Positions 40,976-51,390 are shown, numbered from the stretch's first letter. The stretch is DNA of 57,055 bases from Roseomonas sp. 18066 (GCF_902706185.1 NZ_CACSJM010000017.1:1-57055); one strand, 5' to 3'. Notes: a model not told the origin generated them from the sequence alone. A program made the numbers and translations.

Positions 40976-42613
40976 TCAGCACGCCGGCGCGGTCGTATCC
41001 TGTTGCGCCATGGCCTGCAGCACGTTGCTCAGGTGGCTACGCAACTTGGCGTCTTTCCAGGACGTGCCGCGCCAACTCAGATAGCCGTCCGGCCTCACTA
41101 AGAAGGCGGCTGCCCCCTGGCCGTATACCGACGTGAAGCGGCCGAGCTCATCCTGCAACACAGTGAGACACGGATAGCCGCTAAGGCTGGCGATACTAGC
41201 TGTAGTGATGGCGGCCACGCGCAGGCGCCCACTTGTCAGGTCGCGTGCCTCTTGCGCGAAGCGTGCGAGTGCGGCCAGCGCTGCGGAAAGGTCAGGGTTG
41301 CCGCCAGATAGGAAGGTGAGCAGCACATGGTCGGTGCCCCGGAGCACATCGTGTAACCGTAGCGGGAAGCCCAGCCCGCGCTGCCGCAGCCCTTCAAAGT
41401 CCGGCGCGCGGTCGCCCGCCGCCGGTCCATCTAGCGTGGCTGCCGCGTCCTGTACCCAAGGGGTGCCGCGATAGGAGACGGGGATCTGAGTATCCGCCAG
41501 CCGATCCGCGGTGCTGGCCTCTCGCCCAATGCTCTCCGAAGCCGCCCGGGTGCGGGCAATCACCGCGGCGCCGATGGGGCGGCGCTCCGTCTCGTAGCTG
41601 TCCAGCAGCGTCTCCGGTGCAGCGTCATGCAGCACCAGAGCCAGCTTCCAGGCGAGGTTATAGGCGTCCTGGATGCCGGTATTCATGCCCTGGCCGCCGG
41701 TCGGCGGGTGGATGTGTGCAGCATCACCAGCAATGAAGACGCGGCCTTCCCGGTAGCGCGTGGCCAGCCGCATGCTGATACGGAAGATCGAGGACCAGCG
41801 CAGCCCTGATAGCTTTGGCCGGTCCGGCAGGAGGTCGTCGGCTACAGCCTGAAGGTCGCCTAGCGAGGGGCCCGGTAGCTCCGCCTGCAGGCCATGCCCC
41901 GTGCCGCTCGAGGGGCCCGCCTCAGGTGGCGCGACCATTGAGACGCGATAGCGTCCCTGTTCCGGCAGCGGCACGGCCACGAATAAGTCGGGTCGAACTG
42001 ACTCCCGCAGGCGCAGCGCGCGCAGCGTCATGCCATAGGGCAGGTCCCAGGCGATGCGCACATCGCCCAGCATGAAAGTGACCGGCATAGCCTCGCCCTC
42101 GAAGCCGATGCCCAGAGCGTGTCGTACAGTGCTATGCGCCCCGTCGCAGCCCACTACGTACCGGAACCGAGCGTCCTCGGCGGTACCGTTGGCCAGGGTC
42201 AGCCGCACCGCTACCGCATCCCCCTGTTGCTTAAATTCCGATATCGTAACGCCTCGTTCAACCCGAAGCCCGGCTCGGCCGAGATGGCGCGCCAGTAAAC
42301 GCTCCGTCTCATTCTGAGGTAGGCCGAGATGGCCATAGGGCAGGGCGGACTGGTCCAGCAGAGTCTCCGCCGACGGCCGGCCCTGGATGACTGAGCGCAT
42401 GCCGGTGATCCAAAGCCCAGCCTCGATCATCTCATGCGCTATGCCCATATCGTCCCAGACTTCCAGTGTGCGCGGCGTTACCCCGATGGCGCGGCAATAC
42501 GGTGAAGCGACGGCCAACCGGTCGATGATGCGACAACGAGTGCCGTGGCGAGCCAGTTCGCAGGCAAGCGTCAGTCCCACGGGGCCCGCGCCGACGATAA
42601 GAACCTCCGCCAT
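40976..42613 (-). CDS. FAD-dependent aromatic-ring monooxygenase (PheA/TfdB type)
   Basis: 545 aa from the ATG at 42613 (GGAGG upstream; an earlier in-frame start adds 12 residues). The FAD-binding Rossmann motif AEVLIVGAGPVGLTLACELA is at the N-terminus, VGCDGAHSTVRHALGI is the NAD(P)H/FAD GD motif region, and VFIAGDAAHIHPPTGGQGMN with TGIQDAYNLAWKLA is the second FAD motif. A C-terminal thioredoxin-like region (VLLTFLSGGNPD, AFLVRPDGYLSWRG) is typical of phenol hydroxylase-like enzymes. It hydroxylates an aromatic or polyketide substrate. Confidence 0.9.
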   Translation of the reverse strand: MAEVLIVGAGPVGLTLACELARHGTRCRIIDRLAVASPYCRAIGVTPRTLEVWDDMGIAHEMIEAGLWITGMRSVIQGRPSAETLLDQSALPYGHLGLPQNETERLLARHLGRAGLRVERGVTISEFKQQGDAVAVRLTLANGTAEDARFRYVVGCDGAHSTVRHALGIGFEGEAMPVTFMLGDVRIAWDLPYGMTLRALRLRESVRPDLFVAVPLPEQGRYRVSMVAPPEAGPSSGTGHGLQAELPGPSLGDLQAVADDLLPDRPKLSGLRWSSIFRISMRLATRYREGRVFIAGDAAHIHPPTGGQGMNTGIQDAYNLAWKLALVLHDAAPETLLDSYETERRPIGAAVIARTRAASESIGREASTADRLADTQIPVSYRGTPWVQDAAATLDGPAAGDRAPDFEGLRQRGLGFPLRLHDVLRGTDHVLLTFLSGGNPDLSAALAALARFAQEARDLTSGRLRVAAITTASIASLSGYPCLTVLQDELGRFTSVYGQGAAAFLVRPDGYLSWRGTSWKDAKLRSHLSNVLQAMAQQDTTAPAC

Positions 42614-42694
42614 AGGCCTATCCGCCTCCGCTGTCTGATCCAAATACAATCGGAATGGCTTAACGATAGCGACGGTTGGTCTGTGGCCGCTTGG

Positions 42695-43294
42695 TTATCG
42701 TCGTTCGGCCGCCTGCAGTGCTTCGAGCGAGGCGGCCAGACCGCGCAGCGAGACCGGGATCGATAAGGTTGCGCCCTCTGCATTGGTGTATTCAACGCGG
42801 GCGGCCTCAGCACGCTGCGCGAAGGCGATGACCTCGCCGTCTGGCAAGGCCACCTCGGCGAAGCAGCCACGTGGCATGCAGCGGCGGAAGGCCAGGGCCA
42901 GCGCTGCCTGTTCGTCAGCCATCAGGCGGATCGGGTCACCAATCGTGATATGCGCGCCGACCTGTACGGTAAGTAGTAACAACGCGCCCGGTAAGGATCG
43001 CCGCGCCGTGACCTGGGCTAGAATTTGAGCGCGGGTGTCCTGGATGGTTTGCGCCACTTCGCAGCTCCGCTGGCTGCCGACCGGCAACACACAGCGAAGC
43101 ACCCAGTCGCCGTAGGAGGCGGTGGTACGCTCGGGCTGTGGCGCCGCTGCGGCAGGGGCGTTCGCCGCTGAAGGCAGTATTTGGGCGGCGAGGCGGTCAG
43201 CCCCTCCAACGACGCCCCCCGTGATTAGGACACAGTAAAGAAGCCGCCTACAAAGCAGTGCGGACCAGACCGGACGACATAGATTCGGGGGCAT
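42695..43294 (-). CDS. Invasion-associated locus B (IalB) family protein
   Basis: 199 aa. N-terminal hydrophobic signal (LLYCVLITGGVVGGADRLAA), low-complexity Ala/Pro stretch, then ASYGDWVLRC, SCEVAQTIQD and FRRCMPRGCFAEVALPDGEV, with the paired Cys pattern and GDW motif of the IalB family. These periplasmic or outer-membrane proteins are widespread in Alphaproteobacteria; the role is poorly known. It lies 20 bases downstream of the autotransporter in the same direction and may be co-transcribed. Confidence 0.82.
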   Translation of the reverse strand: MPPNLCRPVWSALLCRRLLYCVLITGGVVGGADRLAAQILPSAANAPAAAAPQPERTTASYGDWVLRCVLPVGSQRSCEVAQTIQDTRAQILAQVTARRSLPGALLLLTVQVGAHITIGDPIRLMADEQAALALAFRRCMPRGCFAEVALPDGEVIAFAQRAEAARVEYTNAEGATLSIPVSLRGLAASLEALQAAERR

Positions 43295-43314
43295 CGTTCC
43301 AAAGCCTCCTGCGC

Positions 43315-46300
43315 TCAGAACCGGTAGGCCATCTGGCCCACGCCAGCATGGGAAACGAAGCCGTCACCGGCCTCCAGTCTGTACTGGACACCAAAATCCC
43401 AGTTGGCGCCGCTCAGTAGATCAGCGCCCAGGGTGACCTTGGCCAGGACATCGGGAATTGGAGTGGTGGCACGGAAGCCACGGCCGGATGGCTGGTCGGC
43501 GAAGCGGGCAGTCGCCGCCCAATCGTCATGCGCCATGGCAGCAATGCCGGCGCTGGCATAGGGTCGCAGAGTAATGGCGGTGCCCAGGCGGATGCGCGCC
43601 CCCAGCTCAATCGCCGGCACTGCGGAGAACAGCGTAGAGCCTTCGGATTGAACCGCTAGATTGAACGGAGAGGCCCCGGACTCCGTATAGCCGCCGCTGC
43701 GCACATACGTCAGGTGCAGGTCCAGCCGTGGCTGCAAGTACCAGCCATCGAAAGGCATCTGGTAGGCTAGACGGGAATGCGCGCCGACATGCCAGGCGTT
43801 GGGCGAGGCTTTGGCGGTAGAGCCGAATGTGCCGACCGAGACCAAGCGCTGGCTGTCGTACCAGCCATAGCCAGCATCTAATCCTCCAGAAAGCTGCCAC
43901 GGGCCGCGCTGAAAGCGCAGCGAGGCGCCGAGCAGAAGGTTCTCGCCCGAGACCTTGGAGCTGCCTTCATCGCCACGGAACTGGCTGTTTTCATAAGCCA
44001 CTGAGGCGCCCACAAACCAGTCCTGCGCCACCCGTCGCTGGGCACCAGTTTGGAAGGTCCAGCTTCGAGCTTGGTAGCCCAAGCTGCCGCCCGTGCCATC
44101 TTGATCGGCGTAGCTGCCGAAGGCGCGGCCCCAAACGCAGTGGTCTTCAGGCTGCGCCGAGCCAGTAGCCCCATACGTCCCGCATTCGTTCAACATATTG
44201 GCGACAAAGCCGTGACTGCTGCTGTAGCGGGAGGCGGCGATGGCGCCGATGGTCTGGCCTGAGATGCTGTTCAGCGTACGGTTATAGGCGGCGTTGTCAG
44301 GTGTTCCCGCTAGGGCAGTGAAGGCAGCATCCATACTGGCGCCACTGTCCCATAGTTCCTGCAGGTGGGCGGCTACCCGCTGCTGGTTGGTGCCAAGCGA
44401 CGCGGCAGCCGTCTGGAACTCTGCGATCGGTAGGATCTGCAGGCTGTTGTTGCCGGGCACGGCCTCGAAGCGCAGCAAGTGCGTGCGGGCGATGTTAAAG
44501 CCGGCCTCGGTGGTCAGGCCCTCCGTTGCGCTGAGCATCGGCACGGCACGGTTGGCCAACACCAGCGGATGCACCTCGACTGTACCGGAAAGGCTAGCCC
44601 GGCCCCGCACCAGAAGTTCGTCGGTAGCGCCGCCACTATGGTTGGTCTCGATAACCAGGCGACCGCTGGCGCCTTGCAGCAGCTGGCCGGTCAGGACGGT
44701 CTGGCCGGCCCTGCCGATGCCGCCCACATGCAAGGCGCCGTCGTTGCGCAGGGTCCCCCCGCCCAGATAGATCATCGAGGGGGCCGAGAGCAGGCCGCCG
44801 GGCCGGTTCTCGAGGGAACTGCCGGCCCCGTCATTCATCATGACGTCGCCGAGGATCCTGCCGCTATTGGCGATGGTCGTGTTGCTGGCAGGCGAGTTGG
44901 TCAGGATGGCGAAGCCATGTGAATCGCTGCGGCCGATGGTGCCGGCATTGTCGATGCGGTTGCCCGTGCCGCCGAGCAGCCGGACCGCCGCCGCGTCCTG
45001 CTCGCCGGGCGCCTGGCCGGTGGGCGAGCTCGGCAGCCCGCCCAGGACGGTGGATGCCGGGTCGAGCGAGATGCTGATCGGGCCCGCGCTGCTGCCGTCG
45101 CTCTGCGCCAGGATCCCCGCCGAGCCCAGCCCATAGGCGCCGACCTGGCTGCCGGTCAGCGCGATGGTCACCGCGCCGCCCGCGCCGCTGCCGCCGGCGG
45201 TGCCGCGCGCCTGGACATTCGTGACCGTCGCATCGGTGGTGCTGATGTTCATGAGGCCGCCGCCGCCGCCGATGCTTTGGGCGAACAGGGCCGGGGCGAA
45301 GCTGCCGGTGGTCGTGACCTGCGCCTGGCCGAGGCTGACGCTGACCGCGCCGCCATTGCCGGTGCTCGCCTTGACGGCGTCGCTGGTGCGCAGCTGGTAA
45401 CGGTTGACAGCCGAGAAGTCGCCGGCCGCGCCGCCGCCGCCGCCGATGCTCTGGGCCAGCACGCCGAAAGCGCCGTCGCCGCTGGTCCGCAGCACCGTGC
45501 CGGCCTGCAGCCTGATCGTGACGTTGCCGCCATCGCCCTGGGCGCCGCCGCTGCCGCCGGTGCCGCCTGGCGGGATAGTGGCGCGGCCGCCCACCAGGAG
45601 CCCGCCGCCGCCGCCGACCGACTGCGCCAGGATGCCATGCGCATTGAGGCCGGAGGTGGTCAGCGGCGCATTCGTGGTGACCAGCACCGTGCCGCCCTGG
45701 CCGGCGATGCCGTTGCGCCCGCCGAAATCAAGCACCAGCCCGTGCACGTCGCCGATCCGCCCCTGCGGATTGTCGGCGATCTTGGCAGGGTCGAAGGTCT
45801 GGTCGGTCGTCATGGTGCGGACCAGGCCGCCGCCGCCGCCGATGCTTTGCGCCAGGATGCCGATGCCATGCTTGCCGCCGGTAACCAGGCTGCTGCCGCC
45901 TTCGGTGGTGACGCTGACGGCGCCGCCGTCGCCGCCCACGCCGCCGCTGCCGCCAATGCCGACGGACAGGCTTCTCAGCGAGCCGCTGACGGTGCCGGCC
46001 AGGGCGGCCTCGCCGCCGCCGCCGCCGACGCTCTGCGCGAAGATGCCGAAGGCGGCGACACCCTGCGTCACGATGCTGCCGCCGGCGCCGTTGACGACGT
46101 TGACGCCGCCGCCATTGCCGCCGCCGCCGGCATTGCCGCCGACGCCGATGGCGCTCTGCACCGGGGTGTCGTCGCTGGCCGCGCTGGTGGAGCTGGCGCC
46201 GCCGCCGCTGCCGCCGCCGCCGCCGATGCTCTGGGCATAGATGCCGTCCGATTGCGCGCCCAGCGTGCTGATCTGTCCGGTATTGGTGGCGCTGACCAGG

Positions 46301-49300
46301 CCGCCAGGGCCGGCGGCGCCCCCGGTGCCGCCGACCGAGACGGAGACCTGGATGCTGACGCTGCTGCCTTCCTCATCCTTGCCGGACTGCGGCTGGTCGA
46401 AGATGCCGTTCAGCTCCTTCGCCGTGGCCTGGATATTCTCCCCGATCTGGCCGATCTGCAGGATGCCGTCGGCGATCCTGGTGACGGCCTGGTTGAAGTT
46501 CAGGCCGGCGGCCAGCGTGTCGTAGAGCGCCTGCGCATTGGAGAGGTCGGTCACGCCGCCCGCGGTCGCGCCGCCTTTGCCGGCCTTGCCGCCGCCGCCG
46601 CCGATGCTCTGCACCGCCAGGCCGATGGCGTCGGTGCCCCGGGTCAGGATGCTGCCCGAATTCACCACCGTCGCGGCATTGCCCTGGCCGCCCGCGCCGC
46701 CCTGGCCGCCGACGCCGACCGCGATGCTCAGGTTGCCGCCGGCGTAGGTGGCCGTGCCGCCGCCCGCCGCCCCGCCGCCGCCGCCGACGCTTTGCGCGAA
46801 GACCGCGTCGGCGCCATCGCCACGGGTCAGGATGGCGCCGCTGTTGCGAAGGTCCACCGTCCCGGCATCGCCGCCGGTGCCGCCGCGGCCGCCGACGCCG
46901 ACCGCGGTGGCAAAGCTGAATTTGGCATCGGACGCCGAGGCCGAGGCATCGCCGCCGCCGCCCGCGCCGCCGCCGCCGCCGATGCTTTGCGCGATGACGC
47001 CATAGGCATCCTGGCCGCGCGTGGCCACCAGCCCCTGGTTGATCACCGTCACGGCGCCGCCGGTGCCGCCGGTGCCGCCGCGGCCGCCCACCGCGACGCT
47101 GATCGAGATCGACACGCCGCCCTGGCCGCCGGAGCCATAGGAGGCGGCGGTGCTGTCGCCGCCCGCGCCGCCGCCGCCGCCGATGCTTTGCACGATGACG
47201 CCCATGGCGGCATCGCCCGCCGTGGTGATCAGCCCGGTATTGGTGAGCCCCGCCGCACCGCCGGTATTGCCCGCCCCGCCCTGGCCGCCGGTCGCGAAGT
47301 CGACGGAGATGGCCGGGATTTCCTGGGTCGGCGAGATGTCGACGGAGCGCGCCGCGGCGGCGCCGCCGGTGCCGCCGCCGCCGCCGATGCTCTGGATCAG
47401 CACCCCCGCCGCATTCGGGCCGTAGGTGGTGATCTGGCCGCCATTGGTCACGAAGGCGCGGTTCCCGGGCCCGCCGCCGCCGCCGCCGCCGCCCACGGCC
47501 ACCGAGGCAACCGGCACGATGCCGCCGTTGAACGACAGCGCCGACCCGCCCTTGCCGCCGCCGCCGCCGATGCTCTGCGCCTGGATGCCGGCGGCATGGT
47601 CGCCATAGGTCGTGACCAGCCCGCCATTGACCAGGCTGAGCGGGCCGGCGCGGCCGCCGCCGCCGGCATCGCCGCCGACGGTCATGGAGATCAGGCCGAT
47701 GCCCTTGGAGGTGGCGCTGCCGCCGGCGCCGCCGGCGCCGCCGATGCTCTGCGCCAGCACGCCGCCGCCGCCCAGGGTGCTGGTCGAGGCGACGATGCCG
47801 GCGCCCAGGTTGACGCGCAGGCTGTTGCCGTCGCCGCCGACGCCGCCATTGCCGCCGATGGCGAATTGCGCGCCGATCGCGATGTCGTTGGTGTCGCCGC
47901 CGGAACCGCCACCGCCGCCGATGCTCTGCGCCAGCAGGCCGATGGCGTTGCGCCCGGTGACGATGACCAGGCCGTTCGGCGCGTCGATGGCGACCGGCCC
48001 GCCATTGCCGCCCGCCGCCCCGGCGCCGCCATCGGCGTTGAATCTGGCCTGGCCGCCGGCGCCGCCGCCGCCGCCGACGCTCTGCACCAGGGCGCCATGC
48101 GCATAATTGCCGGCGGTGCGAATGATGCCCGTGGTCCTGGCGGCGCCGAGGGTCAGGCTGGCGCTGCCGCCGATCCCGGCGCGGCCACCACTGCCGGCCT
48201 GGCCTTCCACCGCCTCGGCATTGGCGCCCAGCCCGCCGCCACCGCCATTGGCCTGCACCAGCACGCCCTGGCCGCTGACCACGCCGTCGACATCGCTGCC
48301 GGTGAAGCCGACGCTGCCCAGGATGGTGGCGCCGGCGATGCCGCCGCCGCCGCCATTGCCGCCATTGCCGCCGGAGGTGGCGATGGAGAAGACCGCCGGC
48401 ACGCCGCCCGCGCCGCCCTGGCCGCCATTGGCCTGGACGCTGATGCCGCTGCCGGCGGCGGTGCCCGGCGCCAGGGTCACGGCGATGCTGCCGCCGCCCA
48501 GCGTGACGCCGGCCGTGCCGCCGGCGCCGCCATCGCCGCCGCGACCGCCGGTGGTGGTGATGAAGCTGTAATACGCATCGCCGCCGGCGCCGCCGGCGCC
48601 GCCATCGGCCACGGCCACCAGCCCCTGCCCTCCGGTCTGGATCGTGCCGCCGGTCCAGCGTAGCGTGGTGCCGCCGGCCGCGCCGCCGCGGCCGCCATCG
48701 CCGCCCTGGGTGGTGTCGAAGAGGTCCGCGGTGGCGCCGATGCCGCCATCGCCGCCGCCGCCGCCGAAGGACTGCACCCTGACCCCTGCCGTGAGCGCCA
48801 GCACGGTGCCACTGGCGACCAGGGAAGCGCTGCCGCCATCGCCGCCGCCGCCGCCTGCCGAGGCCTGCTTGTAGAAGATGCCGGCCGTGCCGCTGTCGCC
48901 GCCGCGCCCGCCGGCGCCGCCGCGCGACACCAGGTCGAGGCCGATGCCGGCGGGCCCCGAGGCAGGATCGGCCACGAAGCGGCCGTCGAAGCCAATGGTG
49001 ACGACGCCGCCGGCGCCGCCCTGGCCGCCGGTTGCCTCGCCGGTTTCCGAGGCTCTGACGCCGCCCTGGCCGCCAGCGCCGCCGATGCTGGAGATCGGCG
49101 CGCCGAAGGTCTGCAGCCCGGCATCCGGGTTGCCGCCGCCGATGACGAGCAGATTAGTATTGGTGCCAGTGATCTGCGCGCCGGCCTGGCCGGGGCTGCC
49201 GGGGGGATGGCCGCCATCGCCGCCATCGATGCCGGGGCAACCGGCTAGGCCTCGCGAGACAACGCCATAGGGGGTCTGCGGTGCGGTCGTGCCGAAAGTT

Positions 49301-49503
49301 TGGTTTGCGTAATCGGCCTGGATCGGCGCAGGCGGCGCTGGGTTGCCGCTGGCATTGCAGGGCGTTTGTGCTTGTCCAGCGTTCGGCAGCAGAAATTGCC
49401 CGGCTGCGCAGGCGCCAAGCATGATGCCGAGGTTGCGGCCGGGCGCGGTCGCCATAGCCCGCAACAGTGCACCGGTCGTTTTGATCCGGTCATCCTTTGA
49501 CAC
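43315..49503 (-). CDS. Giant Gly-rich autotransporter with outer-membrane beta-barrel
   Basis: 2062 aa from a GTG at 49503 with GGGGGAG 6-7 bases upstream; the frame is open further up, but without a ribosome site. The signal region LGIMLGACAAGQFLLPNAGQ, AQ is followed by a passenger of about 1,600 residues built of roughly 15 clear copies of GxxAQSIGGGGGxGG, each in a unit of some 50-80 residues with a beta-strand pair (for example VTTYGDHAAGIQAQSIGGGG). The last 270 residues form the type Va barrel (WGRAFGSYADQDG..., ending VGQMAYRF with a terminal Phe). Surface-exposed adhesin-like protein. The repeat DNA is highly skewed and prone to recombination. Confidence 0.88.
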   Translation of the reverse strand: MSKDDRIKTTGALLRAMATAPGRNLGIMLGACAAGQFLLPNAGQAQTPCNASGNPAPPAPIQADYANQTFGTTAPQTPYGVVSRGLAGCPGIDGGDGGHPPGSPGQAGAQITGTNTNLLVIGGGNPDAGLQTFGAPISSIGGAGGQGGVRASETGEATGGQGGAGGVVTIGFDGRFVADPASGPAGIGLDLVSRGGAGGRGGDSGTAGIFYKQASAGGGGGDGGSASLVASGTVLALTAGVRVQSFGGGGGDGGIGATADLFDTTQGGDGGRGGAAGGTTLRWTGGTIQTGGQGLVAVADGGAGGAGGDAYYSFITTTGGRGGDGGAGGTAGVTLGGGSIAVTLAPGTAAGSGISVQANGGQGGAGGVPAVFSIATSGGNGGNGGGGGIAGATILGSVGFTGSDVDGVVSGQGVLVQANGGGGGLGANAEAVEGQAGSGGRAGIGGSASLTLGAARTTGIIRTAGNYAHGALVQSVGGGGGAGGQARFNADGGAGAAGGNGGPVAIDAPNGLVIVTGRNAIGLLAQSIGGGGGSGGDTNDIAIGAQFAIGGNGGVGGDGNSLRVNLGAGIVASTSTLGGGGVLAQSIGGAGGAGGSATSKGIGLISMTVGGDAGGGGRAGPLSLVNGGLVTTYGDHAAGIQAQSIGGGGGKGGSALSFNGGIVPVASVAVGGGGGGGGPGNRAFVTNGGQITTYGPNAAGVLIQSIGGGGGTGGAAAARSVDISPTQEIPAISVDFATGGQGGAGNTGGAAGLTNTGLITTAGDAAMGVIVQSIGGGGGAGGDSTAASYGSGGQGGVSISISVAVGGRGGTGGTGGAVTVINQGLVATRGQDAYGVIAQSIGGGGGAGGGGDASASASDAKFSFATAVGVGGRGGTGGDAGTVDLRNSGAILTRGDGADAVFAQSVGGGGGAAGGGTATYAGGNLSIAVGVGGQGGAGGQGNAATVVNSGSILTRGTDAIGLAVQSIGGGGGKAGKGGATAGGVTDLSNAQALYDTLAAGLNFNQAVTRIADGILQIGQIGENIQATAKELNGIFDQPQSGKDEEGSSVSIQVSVSVGGTGGAAGPGGLVSATNTGQISTLGAQSDGIYAQSIGGGGGSGGGASSTSAASDDTPVQSAIGVGGNAGGGGNGGGVNVVNGAGGSIVTQGVAAFGIFAQSVGGGGGEAALAGTVSGSLRSLSVGIGGSGGVGGDGGAVSVTTEGGSSLVTGGKHGIGILAQSIGGGGGLVRTMTTDQTFDPAKIADNPQGRIGDVHGLVLDFGGRNGIAGQGGTVLVTTNAPLTTSGLNAHGILAQSVGGGGGLLVGGRATIPPGGTGGSGGAQGDGGNVTIRLQAGTVLRTSGDGAFGVLAQSIGGGGGAAGDFSAVNRYQLRTSDAVKASTGNGGAVSVSLGQAQVTTTGSFAPALFAQSIGGGGGLMNISTTDATVTNVQARGTAGGSGAGGAVTIALTGSQVGAYGLGSAGILAQSDGSSAGPISISLDPASTVLGGLPSSPTGQAPGEQDAAAVRLLGGTGNRIDNAGTIGRSDSHGFAILTNSPASNTTIANSGRILGDVMMNDGAGSSLENRPGGLLSAPSMIYLGGGTLRNDGALHVGGIGRAGQTVLTGQLLQGASGRLVIETNHSGGATDELLVRGRASLSGTVEVHPLVLANRAVPMLSATEGLTTEAGFNIARTHLLRFEAVPGNNSLQILPIAEFQTAAASLGTNQQRVAAHLQELWDSGASMDAAFTALAGTPDNAAYNRTLNSISGQTIGAIAASRYSSSHGFVANMLNECGTYGATGSAQPEDHCVWGRAFGSYADQDGTGGSLGYQARSWTFQTGAQRRVAQDWFVGASVAYENSQFRGDEGSSKVSGENLLLGASLRFQRGPWQLSGGLDAGYGWYDSQRLVSVGTFGSTAKASPNAWHVGAHSRLAYQMPFDGWYLQPRLDLHLTYVRSGGYTESGASPFNLAVQSEGSTLFSAVPAIELGARIRLGTAITLRPYASAGIAAMAHDDWAATARFADQPSGRGFRATTPIPDVLAKVTLGADLLSGANWDFGVQYRLEAGDGFVSHAGVGQMAYRF

Positions 49504-49765
49504 TTGGCGCTCCCCCCCGGAATAAGCCAACACCCATATGAATACGCGCGCAGTAAAATTGCTTATGCGTAACATTATGCCTATAATACCAATGGCGTGC
49601 CAAGCCACTTTGGTACGGCAATATCCATTTTGCATTTAGATTGAATTCGGTCAGCTCGGCGTAAGCGGCGGTTCCTAAGCAGCATCACGGCGCGCCCCTC
49701 CGGCCAGCCTTTCTCAGGCAAGACAAAGGGAGCGGCCGATACATGATGCAAAGGAGAAAATCAGC

Positions 49766-50488
49766 ATGACCCTGCGGGCGATCCTGTCCCTAGCCTTGTG
49801 CTCGCTGGCTCCGGAGCCACTGACGGCGGCAGAACTGCAAGCTGACATTCCTCGCATCTTTCAGGCCAGAGTTGATCCACTAGCCCCAACCGAGCGCAGA
49901 GCAATGATTGGTCATTCATGGACCGAGGGATGCCCAGTGCCGCTGGACGACCTGATGGCCATCCGTCTCAACCATTGGGGCTATGACGACACTGTGCGGC
50001 AGGGAGTGCTGGTCGTGCATCGTAAGGTCAGCGGTGAGGTGGTCGAAGCCTTCCGCACCTTGTTCGACGCAGGCTTCCCCATCGAACGGATCCAGCCCTA
50101 CGAGACCTATGGGATCGGAGAATACGCGGCCAGCAATGCCACCGTTGGTTTCTACTGCCGCCCGGCCCAGGACAGCCCATCAGTCTTCAGCTGGCACGCT
50201 TACGGGCTAGCGATCGACCTGAACCCAATGACCAACCCGTATCGCGACCCTAAAGGGTGGTGGCCGGCCGGATCGGACACGAACAGCAGTCGCAACCAAG
50301 TCATGCCCGGGCTGATCGCGCCGCGGTCCGCCCCCGTGGCCGCCTTCCTGGCCCAGGGGTGGGCCTGGGGAGGTACCCACACGGCCAGTCCGGATTACAT
50401 GCATTTCGGCAAAGTGACGCTGGGCGACGAACCCAATCCGCTGAATCGTAACATTTGGGTGGACCGGCTCCGCTACACGCCTGACTAA
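49766..50488 (+). CDS. Secreted M15-family peptidase (D-Ala-D-Ala carboxypeptidase-like)
   Basis: 240 aa. Signal peptide MTLRAILSLALCSLAPEPLT, AAELQ. Zinc ligands are His144 and Asp151 in SWHAYGLAIDLNP and His213 in PDYMHFGK, as in the M15 VanY/endolysin-type metallopeptidases; GWAWGG before the last ligand also fits. It acts on peptidoglycan cross-bridges in the periplasm. Divergent from the autotransporter. AAAGGAGAAAATCAGC precedes the ATG, giving a clear ribosome site. Confidence 0.88.
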   Translation: MTLRAILSLALCSLAPEPLTAAELQADIPRIFQARVDPLAPTERRAMIGHSWTEGCPVPLDDLMAIRLNHWGYDDTVRQGVLVVHRKVSGEVVEAFRTLFDAGFPIERIQPYETYGIGEYAASNATVGFYCRPAQDSPSVFSWHAYGLAIDLNPMTNPYRDPKGWWPAGSDTNSSRNQVMPGLIAPRSAPVAAFLAQGWAWGGTHTASPDYMHFGKVTLGDEPNPLNRNIWVDRLRYTPD

Positions 50489-50831
50489 TTGCAGCGCTCT
50501 TTTGCAGCCCATTCCCCCTACCTTTGGCAGAAGCAGCCAATAGGCAATCCTGTTTTTCTGCGCTGTATCTTGGTAATAGCAGCAGTCTGCTTTTTCGATG
50601 AGAGCGGAATGGTCCTGGGCAAGCCTTCCTTCACTCAAACGGGGCGCCACGCGGCCAAAGAAGTGCAGTGTTTGGATCCGCATGAGCCTTGAGAGGGCGC
50701 TAGCGGCTCTACCAGAGATAGTTACCACATTTTGCGCCGCAGCAGGGTGTCCGACGTGGGCCAATCGCCCCCCTACTGGCAGCGAACATTAGGCCATCGG
50801 TGGTCACACCTAAGCCAGTGTTGGGCGTTTG

Positions 50832-50910
50832 GTTTCGATCTTTGATTTTTCGTATCGGAAATCGGGTTGGTCATTGAAATGAAATGGGAATAAATCAAAG
50901 CGTCGAAATC
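50832..50910. repeat. Long-armed inverted repeat
   Basis: Left arm GTTTCGATCTTTGATTT at 50832-50848; right arm AAATCAAAGCGTCGAAATC at 50892-50910, nearly complementary with one bulge. The 40-base interval contains no gene. AT-rich compared with the surroundings. Confidence 0.6.
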
Positions 50911-51325
50911 AAAAAAATCAAACGGGGGAATTTAATCTGGGAATGGGAGCCCCTTGCGGTGGGGGACCCCCTCGCCGGACCGGGATTCGACCCCCCCACC
51001 CCCCTCCTGCCCTTGCTGCAGGCTCCTCAAGCGCCGCCAGAGGCCACAGAGCGGGGCGACAGCTACACCCCTAGCGCGAGACCCCCTGAGGTCCTTGTAG
51101 CGCCTCCTGAGGCGACCGCGGCTGCGGAACAGATCCCCCCTTCGAGCTGTGCTGATGGGGGCCGTTTGGAGGGATCTGGCGTGGGTCCCGAGCACACGCC
51201 ATCCGGGCCGCTTCAGGCAGGCAAGGTTGGTCGGCCAAACGACGACCCCGCGGGGCCAAGGCGGCCCTGAGCAGCCTTTGAGCGCCCTGTGCGGGCTAAC
51301 CTGACAGACAGACACCGGCGGCCAG

Positions 51326-51365
51326 CCTTTACGTTTCCAAACGGTGGTTTGACGAAACGTAAAGG
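51326..51365. repeat. Nested hairpin 1
   Basis: CCTTTACGTTTC at 51326-51337 and GAAACGTAAAGG at 51354-51365 are perfect 12-bp arms; inside, CAAAC and GTTTG form a second short stem. Shares the words CGTTTC, AAAC, GTTTGACG and GAAAC with the structure at 51391. Confidence 0.8.
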
Positions 51366-51390
51366 CCACCAGCCGCTAACCGGAGGGGGC

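Noticed and set aside
45277..48663. Very long open frame (over 1,100 codons) on the + strand opposite the autotransporter
   Set aside because: It results from the GGC/GCC-skewed repeat DNA of the passenger, reads as Ala/Asp/Gly low complexity, and the minus strand has signal peptide, repeats and barrel in order.
50975..51000. CCGGGATTCGACC resembles the T-arm of a tRNA read on the minus strand
   Set aside because: No acceptor or anticodon arms can be folded around it; the loop has lost a T, and the flanks are C-runs. At best a fragment.
50884..51369. Open frames on both strands in the 1.1-kb gene-free region
   Set aside because: Proline- or arginine-rich, no domain, no ribosome site, and overlapping inverted repeats.
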